Shown here piece by piece: positions 37,490 to 48,417 of a DNA stretch of 64,000 bases. Within the stretch, counting starts at the first letter, position 1. Each line of letters starts with the position of its first letter. Origin of the DNA: Torreya grandis (Eukaryota; Streptophyta; Pinopsida; Cupressales; Taxaceae); assembly GCA_037957365.1 (NCBI GenBank), contig JARHVA010002005.1, forward strand, positions 1,383,501-1,447,500, read 5' to 3'. A model generated the notes under the pieces. That model was not told the origin of the DNA. It did not search any database and worked only from the letters and a program-made list of their open reading frames with translations. Both the position numbers and the translations under genes were made by a program.

Positions 37490-38160
37490 ATCCAAATGTC
37501 ACATATACTTTACACATCATTTTTTAGAATCTTGATGTATGCCATGGTGTGCACTAAGCTAGATATTACCCATGTAATGGGAACAATAAGCAGGTACATG
37601 AGTGATCCAGGTAGAGAACACTGGAAGGTAATGAAGGGGATCCTTTGGTATTTAAGAGGGGCCATAGGGATAGTTTTAAGTTATGGTGGATTGGACACCA
37701 CTTTTCATGGTTATGTAGATTCAGACATGGTTGAAGATTTAGATAGCAGGAGTACAATAGGATATGTATTTACTATAGGTGACATAGTAGTGAGCTAGAT
37801 TTCATGACTACAAAAACTTGTGGTTTTTTCAACCACAGAGGCTGAGTATGTTGCTAATAAAAAGGAAAACAAAGAAATGATTTGGTTATAATATTTGCTT
37901 GAAGAGTTGGGGCATAAACAAGTGGAATGAAATGATTTGGTTATAGTCAAAATGCTATATATCTAGTAAAGAACTCTACTTTCCACTCTAGGATGAAGCA
38001 TATATAGTTAAGGACCATTTCATCAAGACAAATTTGGATGAAGAGAAGTTGAAGTTAGAGAAGATTCATACCAGTCAAAATCCTATAGACATGATGACCA
38101 AGGTGGTCACAAGGGAGAAACTGAAGCTATGTTTAGTTTCGATTGGCCTTCATAGTTGAT
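37490..38160 (+). pseudogene. Copia-2 RNase H
   Basis: FRILMYAMVCTKLDITH, VMGTISRYMSDPGREHW, GILWYLRGAIGIVLSYGG and GYVDSDMVEDLDSRSTIGYV match the copia RT-to-RNase H linker and the first Asp motif. STTEAEYVA is the Glu motif. The remaining part (37,900-38,130) is readable only in pieces, ending with EKLKLCLVSIGL-type residues before the polypurine tract. Confidence 0.8.
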
Positions 38161-38200
38161 AGTGAAGGGTTGAGAAGCCTACTCAAAAGAAATCAGTCTC

Positions 38201-38212
38201 CAAGTGAGAGAT
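38201..38212 (+). other. Copia-2 polypurine tract
   Basis: CAAGTGAGAGAT directly before TGTTG of the 3' LTR, close to AAGTGGGAGAT of copia-1. Confidence 0.75.
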
Positions 38213-38750
38213 TGTTGTGTTGTGGATCCTATTTCTAAATTACAATGTATTTTTTAATATTTTACATTTTAAATGTATTGCACACTCTATATGTAAATTT
38301 TATATACCCCTTTTAATGGGAAACCATTTTGGGTTGATTTTGCCCATGGATTTTGTACCCATTATTTTGAAATACCATTTTATTGATGTATTATATATTG
38401 ATGGATATTTCATAGATAATACAACATGATAAATAGGGATTGAGAAGGAAGAATAGAGTGTGTGAATTTAGGTGAGAATTTAGGAGGGTTTGTTGAGTGC
38501 AGCTCCAAACAATATTTGTGCATTATAATTGTGAGAAGATTGATCAGAGAGAAGTTTGTACTCTCATGGATTGTAATTAAATATGAGCAAGTTTTTATTG
38601 GTGGACGTAGCCCACATTAGGTGAACCACATTAAATTTGGTCTTCTTATTTTGCATGTTTATTTCTATTCTCTTTGCATCTCTATTTATATCTATTATTA
38701 TTGTGATTCTATGAAATTATTTTGTATCAATTTCTATATTTATTCCTAAC
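38213..38750 (+). repeat. Copia-2 3' LTR
   Basis: Starts TGTTGTGTTGTGG, which carries five more bases than the 5' LTR start, and ends TTCCTAAC. Related to 33,719-34,238 along its length. Confidence 0.87.
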
Positions 38751-38755
38751 TAATA

Positions 38756-40000
38756 TTTTATGCCTCTTGAAATATTTGTAGATCTAAGGTAGATGCATAA
38801 AAATCATGTGGATGACTATGAAACTCTAAACATGTTAATCCATCATCTAAAGGATCTCCAACCCATATGCCTATACTCTATAGTGTTTGCCTAGCCCAAA
38901 GAGGACCAAAAATGGATGAGTCAGGTAGAGAAACATCATCCTCTAAAGTGTGTCTAGATGTTGATGGAGATGAGTCCCCATCACTATTCTCACTATCAAA
39001 ATTGAAATGTGTCCTCAACCTCTAGAACATGTTGAACTTGATCTGAATCATCTGAGTCAAATCCAAGTGAGTCCAATGAAGTGGGAGAAGTGTCATATGT
39101 TGATTTTGAGAGACTCTCCTAAAAGTGAACACTTCTCTTGATGAACAACTCATGTGTGGTCAGATGAAGAAGTCATTACCCCTTGACACCATCTAGATAA
39201 CCTACTAATATGCAAGGCTTCCTTTGAGGTTCCATAACCTTACATTTATTCTTAGGTATACTAGCCATAGTTCAAGATCAAAGACTCTTAAATGCTCAAT
39301 TATGGGTTTCCTATTATACCAAGATTCAAAGGGAGTTATGCCTTCTAAATATTTGTGGGGAACCTTATTTTGAATGTAGTAAACACAATTGATTTCTTCA
39401 ACCAGTATTATGGTGCAAGTGACTTAGTGTGAATCATGTAGTTTTCCATCTCTTTCAAGGACCTGTTCTTACATTCTAAAAATCCATTTTTTTGAGGACT
39501 ATATAGAGTTGTACGCTGAAAATAAATCCCCTCTATAGTGAAAAAATAATCAAATCTATTATTTACATACCCCCAATATAAGTTTTAATAATCTTTATGT
39601 ATTTCTTAGATTATTTTTATACAAGAATTTTGAAGTCTTGAAACTTGTTTAAAACTTCATATTTATACCTAAGGAATTGGACCATATGTACCTTGACAAA
39701 TCATCAATAAAGGCAAGAACATATTTATCTTTCATGAAATATAGATAGGAAAAGGTTCAAATACATCATTGTGTACTAACTTTAATGCTTGTGAAGCCCT
39801 CCAAGCTTTGCCTTTGTCAAATTTTTCTTTGGGATGCTTTCCAAGGTGAAACTCTCATAAGGATCCTTAGATAAATGGACTAAAGTTAAGCCTATGACCG
39901 TGTCATTTTTTTTAGTTATTCTAGGTAGCGGTAGTTGAGGTGGCCAAATTGATCATGCCATAATTTGATAACTCCATCTGAATGAGTTAGCAATGCAGTC
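38756..40000 (-). pseudogene. Copia-3 integrase and pre-integrase domain
   Basis: Minus-strand reading from high to low: the pre-integrase block LWHDQFGHLNYRYL (39,924-39,965), then a poorly preserved integrase core with many stops (39,250-39,900), and a C-terminal block KVMEPQRKPCILVGYLDGVK (about 39,180-39,245) followed by ELFIKRSVHF. The final stretch to 38,756 is the linker to RT, ending in DLQIFQEA just before copia-2. I could not place all three catalytic acids. Confidence 0.7.
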
Positions 40001-40059
40001 AGAGAAGAATCAAGTGCAAAATTTGAGAAGGTATATAACTTGGCCTAATGATATACCCT

Positions 40060-40400
40060 TCCCACTTCTACTATAGAATAATTATGTAACTCTTTCATGA
40101 TAACTAAATTTGGTAAAAACTCCACCCTCATGCCCTTATTGATATGAGTGATTTGATATACTAATAGGAGATTAGTTGAAAGAGATGGAATACTTAGAAC
40201 ATTATTGAATGTTCTTCATTCCATTTCAATAGACCCTTTCCCTAAAAATGATATATAAGTGTCATCACCCAAGGTGATTAAATACATTTTATAAGGCTCT
40301 AAATAATAAAACTCAACCTATGAAGAACCCATATGGTGGGAAGCACCTAAGTCAATAACCCATGAAGATGTTGGAGCTACAATTTTTACAATAGCCTTGC
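40060..40400 (-). pseudogene. Copia-3 protease
   Basis: The minus strand gives SSWVIDLGASHHMGSS (40,321-40,375). The active-site triplet is DLG instead of DSG, the same Ser-to-Leu change as in copia-2. Downstream blocks NNVLSIPSLSTNLLLVYQITH and GMRVEFLPNLVIM agree with the copia protease C-terminus. Confidence 0.75.
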
Positions 40401-40479
40401 CCTTTTATTTATTTTTGTTGTTGCCTTATGCCTTAGAATAATCTTGAGTTGATTAATTATGCTTGATAGACTCAAGAAA

Positions 40480-40796
40480 ACCTAAATTGTTATTTTTTAT
40501 AAGATGAGTTAGGTGGTCAATTTATTTTTTCATGAAATTATGTTCATCATGCCCATTTTTCTTACAATAGGCACACTTAACCTTCTCTTTCTTAGGTTTA
40601 TCATTGGAAGAGGAATTTTTAGTAGTTGTTTTTCAAAGTTTTATTTTTTATTATTCTCTTTTCTTTCCCATTCTCAAAAATTAAGGCTTGGTTTTGAGGA
40701 CTTCAATGTGCCCATTTGTATTAACTTGTCTTGCTCTCGAGTCAAGTCAACAACAAAGGCATATAAAGAGGATATTTTCTATGTAGTGCCTGAACA
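40480..40796 (-). pseudogene. gag: Copia-3 gag, C-terminal part with zinc knuckle
   Basis: Minus strand: LTREQDKLIQMGTLKSS (about 40,680-40,735), then a Lys/Asn-rich linker and CAYCKKNGHDEHNF at about 40,540-40,585. The last Cys of the zinc knuckle is Phe. The plus-strand ORF at 40,513-40,803 is its shadow. Confidence 0.75.
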
Positions 40797-42060
40797 TGTT
40801 TAACCCTAATATAGATTATGGAATATTACTTGGGTATATAAGGTTGAGAATATAGAAATGATAGGGCACAAGGTGAATATCAAATCTACAGTAGGCCAAT
40901 TAATATGTTAAACTCAAATGTACTATATGCTGAATTTATTAAACTAAGATAAGATATAAATGGAAAGTATAATTATGTTATATAAAAATGAAAAAGAAGT
41001 GATGTATTTAGCTTTTATTGATGCTAATGTAAATCTAAATCTGGTACAAGCTGAAAGTAGGCATAAAGTAAATTTTGGAATAGTCATCAAATTCTAGATC
41101 TAGTGCCTTTAACTCTCTAGATAGTTACATCAACCATAGATGGTTGCATCGGCACTATTATCTGGGTTTAACATTAGTATCATGTAAATATCAATTAAAA
41201 TAAGATGTGACCACATAAATTATTTTGGGTTTGGATTTGCCTTTAATCCATTGCATTCATATCTAGGTCATGGATTGTCACTTCTGGTAAAATGGTAAAA
41301 CCCCAGATTTTCATCTTAAATATGAACTTGGGGGAAAATGGATAGTGGGCACATGATGTCAATCTGAACTATAATGACCCCACTATCAAAGGGTGATACC
41401 TACATATACAATACTCTAGAAGAGGGCCTCAGACTCATGCAATACTCCCTTATGTGTTGGCTAGTGTGTGAATCATGTAATGTGTGAAAAGGAAGTACAA
41501 TAGTGACTTACCTTGTAACTTGGAAAATATGACCTTATGACAACTAATTTAGTACTTAATACTTGTATCTAGGTTGTTCCTTTGACTTATATTAGAATAA
41601 GTTAGAATAAAAAACCTTTTGGTAACTCGAGTGCTTCTTGAATGCTCTTTTGGTTTGATTACAAGGTAAAGAATGAATGAGGGTTGATATTGTATTTATA
41701 CCAACCCTATTGAGAGATAAATCACATTAAATAACTTAGGCTAACCATTGTAATATGTTTTTATTATCAAATTAGATGACTTTAGGGCACTAACACTTAC
41801 GTCGGGTCAAGATAGTAATGTCAACACTACTATCTATCCTAGACTTTAGTGTCCAGGGAGTAGGAGAGTAGGGATAAGCTCATAACTTATAAAGGTATAA
41901 GATAATTACATTTTAAGCATTCTAGGTAAGATGGGATGTTTGTGTCATCAATATAAGGCTAGTCAAACTAAGAAATAGTCCAAGGGGCTCAAGATAGAGT
42001 AGATTTGAGGCTTGCAAGAGTAAGGCAATTGTAGAACTAAGATGAATAAATAAGGTCTAA
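40797..42060. mobile_element. Extra sequence splitting copia-3 gag, with LTR-like ends at its left part
   Basis: Copia-3 gag is readable down to about 42,060 and again from about 40,796, so roughly 1.26 kb is foreign. Its left part, 40,797-41,173, begins TGTTTAACCC and ends GGGTTTAACA (inverted with one mismatch), and TTAGTATCATG follows, resembling a decayed initiator-Met primer site. That suggests an LTR on the plus strand, but no second LTR or target duplication was found in 41,174-42,060. Identity remains open. Confidence 0.4.
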
Positions 42061-42615
42061 GCTTTCCAAGTGTATAAGACTAAGTTGTTACATAATAAAA
42101 AAATATCATCTATAGGATCACTTTTAGTGGCATGGAAAGTAGAGGCAAAGACTAAAGAATTAGGACCTAACTTGGAGAATATAGAAAGAATAAGTTGTTC
42201 ATCTTTCTTATATATTCTAGATTATTTCAACTATAATCTCAAAGACCTGAACTTGGTGAATAAATCATTAAGAGTGTCAAATTTGATATGACTTAGGTTG
42301 ATAAGTTCATTTCTAGTTCATGAGCTCTCATCACATTTCACTTCCCAAAGAGCATTTAAAAAGTGGTCCACACTTCAGTTAGTGTTTTGCCATGTTCTAT
42401 ATGAAAGAGGAGATCATGAGACACATGAATACACAACAAACCATAGGCTTCATCACTATGATTTTACCACTTAACTTTTTGGCATCTACAATTAGTTTAG
42501 TTTCTAACCCCATTGTAATGTAATGTAAACCTTTGCTCTTCAGAATAATTTGCATTTTGATTTGCCATTCATGATAGTTAAATGGTGTTAGAGGATTAAT
42601 TAAACTTATATCCAT
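42061..42615 (-). pseudogene. gag: Copia-3 gag, N-terminal part
   Basis: The ATG at 42,615 (minus) opens MDISLINPLTPFNYHEWQIK, MQIILKSKGLHYITMG, then after frame changes EHGKTLTEVWTTF, AHELENELINLS, FTKFRSL, KKDEQLILSIFSKLGP and VFASTFHATKSDP. This is the UBN2-like gag of copia elements. It lacks most of its internal frame continuity. Confidence 0.8.
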
Positions 42616-43135
42616 TATGCATAAATAAATTTATTGTAGTAGTAGTTGTTGTTGCAGAAAAAAGAGTGAAAATAGAATGAAAGAGTGACACAAGTACAAT
42701 ACACCTCCCTAAATTATCTATAGTGAACCCCCAAAAAAATTCTAAAGACATTACACACTCAAAAATACATCAGGCATAACCAAGAATCATCTTGAATAAT
42801 CAATGCATGAGAAAGATGTGATTTACAAAGCAAAAAGGAGGATATCAGACTCAGATGATAATGCATTTAAGAAGAGTACACTGAATGTGGACATACAAGA
42901 GAAAGATAAATTATTGTTTCAATGCAAAGGAGTTTAGCTACCTACCAAACTAGACCTCACCCTTTGATCTTTGGCATGCAAAGATATGAAGAGATTCTAC
43001 AAAACAATTAAAAAATTCCTTTTAACAAATAAACCACAAAATATTGTTTTTATAAAAAATAATCAAAAAATTCTCCCTTGATGATATGAACACCCCAAAA
43101 AACTTATAATATTATTTTATAAAAAATAATAATAA
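42616..43135 (-). other. Copia-3 leader, first piece (next to gag)
   Basis: Noncoding DNA between gag and the copia-4 insertion. Together with 50,434-50,554 and 56,498-57,167 it would be a leader of about 1.35 kb between primer site and gag, longer than usual for copia. Confidence 0.5.
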
Positions 43136-43140
43136 ACACT

Positions 43141-44150
43141 TGTTGGAAATATTGTCATTGATGTCAAAAGTATAGTATTGGTGATAAAGGCCTCATTACA
43201 TTTAATAGTGTTTTTAATATTCATATCTTAGCTAATGTATGTTAATATTTATTTAATATTAATGAATATATTTTTAGTTGCATATAAGTCAAAAGAGGGC
43301 CCATGGAGAGGTCAAAGAGTCACGAGGTAAAGACAAAAGAGGAATGGGACACATTTTCTCATAAAGAGTCATCTTGAGGAATTCTAAGAGTCACCATGTG
43401 AAGACAAAAGAGGTTATGGTGTATTTTTCCATGAAGGGACACTTTGAGAAATATGAAAAGTTATCAAAATAAAGACAAAAGAGGAAAGGATGAATTTTCC
43501 TATGAAGGGTCACCATGTGACTTTTCAAATGCAAGGATATGAAGGGTCATACAAGTTTGGCACCATTTTTCATAAGGATTGAAGGGTCACAAAGGGTGAA
43601 TGCCAAAGGTCATTTGGAAAGCTATAAATAAAGGCTTGAGAATCTATTTGTAATATGCAAGAGAGTTTATGGTTTGTATTTATTTTAGAGGAGAGAAAAG
43701 TAGGAGATATTTTAGAGTTCTATCATTTCTTGAGTAGCCAACATTGAGAGATAGTTGTGTTTTATACAAAAGAGGGGTTCATGCTCATGTGGGTTAGTTC
43801 TCAAAAATCTTTGCAAGAGGTTGGTGCACCTGTGGGTTGGTCCTCACAAATAGTGGTTGTGTTGGTGCTCGGTAAAGGGTTTGGTGATTCTACCAATTGG
43901 TGCTTGCAAACTTTATAATTTTAGTTGGTGCTTATTCATATTCTTGAGATTTTTCTCCATGGTTTTTCTCACTTTGGATTTCCATGTTAAAATATGGTGT
44001 CTCTCTCTCTTGTGTGGTGCATATTATTGTTTCAATTTTATTGCATATCTTAAATGTGTGATTAAGTGATTAAAGAAAAGAAATCAGATTAAGTAAAAGA
44101 TATATAATATACTGATTCACCCCCCCTCTCAGTATATTTCATGCTTAATA
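43141..44150 (+). repeat. Copia-4 5' LTR
   Basis: Starts TGTTGG, ends near CTTAATA (decayed from CTTAACA), and is followed by the primer site TAGTATCAGACT. It contains repeated GAAGGGTCAC words and a TTGGTGCT-rich stretch (43,820-43,925). It aligns with 49,469-50,428. Confidence 0.9.
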
Positions 44151-44152
44151 AT

Positions 44153-44164
44153 TAGTATCAGACT
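44153..44164 (+). other. Copia-4 primer-binding site (decayed)
   Basis: TAGTATCAGACT compared with TGGTATCAGAGC of the initiator tRNA-Met complement: three differences. Confidence 0.7.
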
Positions 44165-44189
44165 AGGTTCCTTTGAAAAATGTTTTACA

Positions 44190-45290
44190 GCTTGAAGGTA
44201 GATTTGGAAAGCATGATGGTTAGATCACATGAAAGTTTTTCTACAAATAAGGCACCTTTGTTTGATGGGACAAATTATGCTTTTTAGAGTATAAAGATGA
44301 AGACTTATTTGATGGTCCTTGGATTCAACATTTGGCAAGCAGAGGTGGAGGAATATGAAGAGTCACAGACACTTGTAACTACTCTGGTGAAAAAGAAGGT
44401 GAGTAAAGATAATGCTAAAGCTATAAATGCTATTTTATATGGTTTATGTAAATCAAAATTTGTTAAAGTTAAGCAATGTAAATCTTCTCATGAAACTTGG
44501 GTAAAACTTAAAAATATTTACAAAGGTGATGGAAAGGTTTAGCAAGCTAAGCTTTAGACTTTCAGAAGATAGTTTGAGAGTTTGAAGGTTGATGAGGAAG
44601 AAAATATAGCATGTTATCTTTTACAGGTTGATCAAATAGTTAATCAGATTCAAGATCTTGGAGAAAAGTTAGAAGAATTAATTATGGTACAAAAAGTTTT
44701 GAGATCTATACCATTGAGATATGATACAAAAGTTTTGGAAATTGAAGAGATGAAGAATTTAGCCAAGCTAAAGATGAATGAGCTACATGGTATTCTTACG
44801 GTATATGAGATGCAGATGGAACAAGAGAAACCCTCAAAGAGAAAAGTTACTTTCAAGACATCAAATAAAGAAAAGACTAATATTCAAGAATCAAGTGACA
44901 ATTTTAGTGATGATGAAGATGATAATAGAGCTCAATTCATTCACAATCTAAAAAAGGGCACAGGTAAATATCAAGGAAAATTAACTTTTAAATGTTTTGA
45001 TTGTGGAAAGATTAGACATTTTGTAGCTAAGTGCCAAAATAAGGGTAATGATGACAATGAAAAAAGAAAGTTTACATATAAGAAGAATTTCAAAAGAAAA
45101 TTCAAGGGATTTGAGAAGAAGAGTTTTTATTCTAAAGATCCTAGCTCAACTGAAGATAGTGGAGTTAGTGATTTAGAAAAAGAAGAGATTTTATTCATGG
45201 ACATACATGAAGATGCTTTTGCAAGCAAAATTATAGATGATCAAGAAGATGAACAGGATGAAGCTAAAGTGAATCTGGAAGGATAACTCA
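44190..45290 (+). pseudogene. gag: Copia-4 gag, first part
   Basis: PLFDGTNYAF, a stop (44,285-44,287) where Trp is usual, then SIKMKTYLMVLGFNIW and HETWVKLKNIYKGDGKV, with stops after it. From 44,582 an unbroken stretch carries NEEENIACYLLQVDQIVN-like and KVLRSIPLRYDTKVLEIEE blocks, and the zinc knuckle CFDCGKIRHFVAKC (about 44,995-45,035). The Gly before His is Arg. A charged tail (KRKFTYKKNFKRKFKG and acidic DDQEDEQDE) follows. Only four codons separate it from the coiled-coil stretch. Confidence 0.85.
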
Positions 45291-45900
45291 TTTGTGCCTT
45301 AGAAGAATTAAAAGCTCTTGAGAAGAAAAATCAAAGATTAAAGCTCTAGATCAAGAAAACTGAAAAGTAGTCAAAGGAAATAATTGAAGATCTATAAGCA
45401 TACTTTGAATAAGCTAAGAAAAATAAAAAAGATCTAACGACATAGTTGTAAAAATTAAGTGAAGAATGTGAAAGATATGTTATTAAAATTACTTCTTTAA
45501 AAGTAGATCTTGAGAAAACAAATAAAGCAATCAATGATAGAGCAAACAATGATTCAAAATTTAAGAATAACACTAATATATTGAATAAGATATTAGAAAG
45601 TCAAATATCAATGTCAGATAAGATAGGTATCAGATTTGAAAAAGAGAAAGAGGAGGCCACTACTTTCACAGACAAGATTAACATAGAAAAAAGAAAGAGC
45701 TATGTTGAAGCTCTTATAAAAAAGGAAATAAAAAGAGAAGAAGTTAAGAATATAGAGGACATCTCAAATGAAGAAGGCTGGAAGGAACATAGCTACAAAA
45801 GGCAATCATGTCAGAGATACATAAACAAGTCCTATTTTTATTGTAATGGATATGGTCATAAGAAAATAGAATTTTAAAAAAGGGCTAAAATTTTCAAAAA
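45290..45900 (+). pseudogene. Copia-4 gag, coiled-coil region and second zinc-knuckle remnant
   Basis: Read across stops at likely Gln positions, the sequence is heptad-like and Lys/Glu/Leu-rich (LKALEKKNQRLKL, KEIIEDL, KLSEECERYVIKITSLKVD, KILESQISMSDKIG). Near 45,830-45,880 it shows YFYCNGYGHKKIEF, where the first and last Cys of a C-X2-C-X4-H-X4-C pattern are Tyr and Phe. A long coiled-coil gag segment with a second knuckle is a trait I associate with Sireviruses. The minus-strand ORF at 45,346-45,573 is its shadow. Confidence 0.6.
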
Positions 45901-46109
45901 TAAGGAGAAAGAAACTCATACAGATTCAAGTAGAAGCCACAACTCATTTGCTCCTCTATCAAGCTTTAATGAAGAGGCCATAATATATTACAAGTGAAAC
46001 AACTTTATATACATAGCTTGGTACTGTAGAAGCATGTTCGAGTCAGTCAAGAAAGACTGGAGTTTCAAGGCTCCATTCATCAAGAAGAAAGTTTAGATAG
46101 TTTCATGGT

Positions 46110-46740
46110 AGAAGAAACAACCTAAAAAATCTATGTTGTTATAGATAGCTTTGCATGCAAGAAATGAAAAAAATCCATGGTTCATTGATAGTGGATGTTC
46201 GAGGCACATGACATGAGACAAGAGCAAGTTAATAACCTTGAATAAGATCAATGGTGGCATAGTGAAATTCAGAGATAATATTACTACCAAAATTGTCAAA
46301 AAAAGTACACTAAGTTTGGATCATGGTAGAACTAAAACTAAAAATATTTTGTATGTAGAAGGTCTTAAGCATAACATTTTAAGTGTAATTTAAATGTATA
46401 ATCAAGGGCACACACTAAAGTTTTATGCAGAAGGTTATAAAATTAGGAGAAAATATTCAGATGTGTTGGTTGTAGATGCTCAAAAAATACACAATAATTT
46501 GTATATGTTATTAGACATCAAAGGTCAAAGATTTTGTTTGAGTCAGATTGAAGAAATTTGGCCATGGCACAGGAGAATGGGACACATAAATTTTGACAAT
46601 CTTGTCAACATCAAAAAGAAACAAGTAGTCAAAATCTTTCAAAGATTACAAAGCTATCCAATATGCTTTGTGAACCTTGTCAGCATGGGAAGCAAGCTAG
46701 AAGGTGGTTCAAAACAAAAGAGTACTCGACCACTTAGATG
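46110..46740 (+). pseudogene. Copia-4 protease and pre-integrase domain
   Basis: The active site is intact: NPWFIDSGCSRHM (46,171-46,209), followed by a stop after M and T. Then TLSLDHGRTKTKNILYVEGLKHNILSV, a stop and QGHTLKF. The pre-integrase block is IWPWHRRMGHINFDNLVNI (46,556-46,613). Confidence 0.85.
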
Positions 46741-47440
46741 TTAGATCTTGTTCACGCTGATTTATGTAGACCTATGAGAACTCAAAGTACTCAAGGTGAG
46801 AAATATTTCATGTTGCTTATTGATAATTTTTTATGTATGACTTAGGTAATATTTTTAAAGAAAAAATTAGAAGCTTTCAGACATTTCAAAGCATTCAAAG
46901 CATTAGTTGAGAATGAAACTGATTTAAATATTAAGTGCCTAAGATCAGATCAAGGAGAAAAATTTATGTCAGATCAATTTATTGAGTTTTATGAAGACCA
47001 TGGAATAAAGAGACATTATTCAGTAGCTAGAACTCCATAGTAAAATGGAGTAGTTGAACAAAGAAACAAAATAGTTCAGGAGATGGCAAGGATAATACTA
47101 AATGAATCCAAGATACCATATAAATATTAGAGAGAGGTAGTTGCTTCAGCAGTGCATATTCAGAATAGAGCATTATTGAGAGTCAACAGTGATAAGACTC
47201 CTTATGAGCTAAGGAAAGACAAACCAACAACATTTGATTATTTTAGATTTTTTGGTAGCAGATGTTTCATAAAGAGAACTAATAAAAAATTGAGTATGTT
47301 TGAATCAAGAGTAGATGAAGGTATATTTCTTAGTTATTCTTAAAAAAATAAATCTTATAATTGTTATAACAAAATAACCAAGAAAATAGTTGAAAGTGCA
47401 AGTGTCAGGATAAAAGAAGATGGAGCAAAAAAATTAATGA
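46741..47440 (+). pseudogene. Copia-4 integrase
   Basis: Catalytic acids: Asp in LVHADLCRP (about 46,750), Asp in RSDQGEKFMS (about 46,945), Glu in NGVVEQRNK (about 47,050). Two stops directly precede NGVV (47,038-47,043), where Gln residues are usual. The C-terminal part contains RALLRVNSDKTPYELRKDKP, FFGSRCFI and VDEGIFLSYS. All three acids are retained, but stops inactivate it. Confidence 0.85.
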
Positions 47441-47689
47441 TCCAATAGAAATCCCTGAAATCATTGAAAAGGAAGACTTTGAAGAATAAGATAAAGATGA
47501 GAAGAAGAAGAAAAAGGACACCAAAACCCCATCCAAATATGTCTAAAGAAATCATAATGAAAGTGACATCATCAAGGACATAAATTAAGAAATTTGCACT
47601 AGAAGAATGATGGTAAGTGAATTTGAGCAAGTTAATTTCTCTTTAATATCCAAAATTCAGCCTAGAACTTTTTTTTAGAAGCTAGACAT

Positions 47690-48400
47690 GATAAGCATTG
47701 GGTTAAAGCCATGGATAAAGAATTAAATTAGATAAAAAACAATGATACTTGGGAATTAGTGCCTAGACCAAAAGATCATAATGTAATAGGAGCAAAATGG
47801 GTTTATAAAAATAAGTTGAATGAAAATGGAGAAGTGACCAAGAATAAAGCAAGATTAGTATGTAAAGGATATGCTCAAATTGAGGGAATAGATTTTGAAG
47901 AAAATTTTGCACTAGTGGCAAGGCTAGAGGCTATTAGAATGTTTCTTTCATATGCAGTGTTTAAAACTTTCAAAGTATTTCAGATGGATGTCAAATAAGT
48001 CTTCTTAAATAGGAATTTAGAAGAAGAGGTCTACATTGAGTAGCCTGAGGGATTTATTCTCTCAAATATTAGTAGCCATGTATGCAAATTGAAAAAAACA
48101 TTGTATAGATTGAAATAAGCTCCTAGAGCTTGGTATGCAAGACTTGATAAGTACTTGCAAGATCAAGGTTTCAAGAGAGGATTTGTTGATAGTAATCTCT
48201 ACATCAAAACAGAAGGTGAGCATCAATTGATTGTTATGGTATATGTTGATGACATTATTTTTGAAGAAAACATTGAAAGATGACAAAATAATTTTTTGAT
48301 AATATGTAAAAAGAATTAAACATGTCTATGCTTGAAGAATTATCATTTTTCTTAGGGTTACAAATATTTTAATCAGATAAAGGAAATTTTATATCTCAAA
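47690..48400 (+). pseudogene. Copia-4 reverse transcriptase
   Basis: DKHWVKAMDKELN-type start, [57 protein letters not shown] with a stop, EEEVYIE with a stop (48,041-48,043, Gln expected) and PEGFIL, then LKKTLYRLK with a stop (48,116-48,118, Gln expected) and APRAWYARLDKYL. The catalytic YVDD is at 48,242-48,253 in VMVYVDDIIF. Confidence 0.88.
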
Positions 48401-48417
48401 GTAAATATGTCAAGGAA

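Larger units (their letters stand above)
33719..38750 (+). mobile_element. Copia-2: plus-strand Ty1/copia nested in copia-3 RT
   Basis: LTRs of about 520 and 538 bp frame a 4-kb interior with primer site, gag, zinc knuckle, protease, pre-integrase, integrase, RT, RNase H and polypurine tract in order. Flanks are TATTA (33,714-33,718) and TAATA (38,751-38,755), a possible decayed target duplication. It inserted between RT N-terminal codons of copia-3, because the minus-strand reading FQEA on the right continues into the EWDFSMHEEC stretch on the left. Gag resembles copia-1. The element is full length in layout but carries many stops. Confidence 0.9.
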
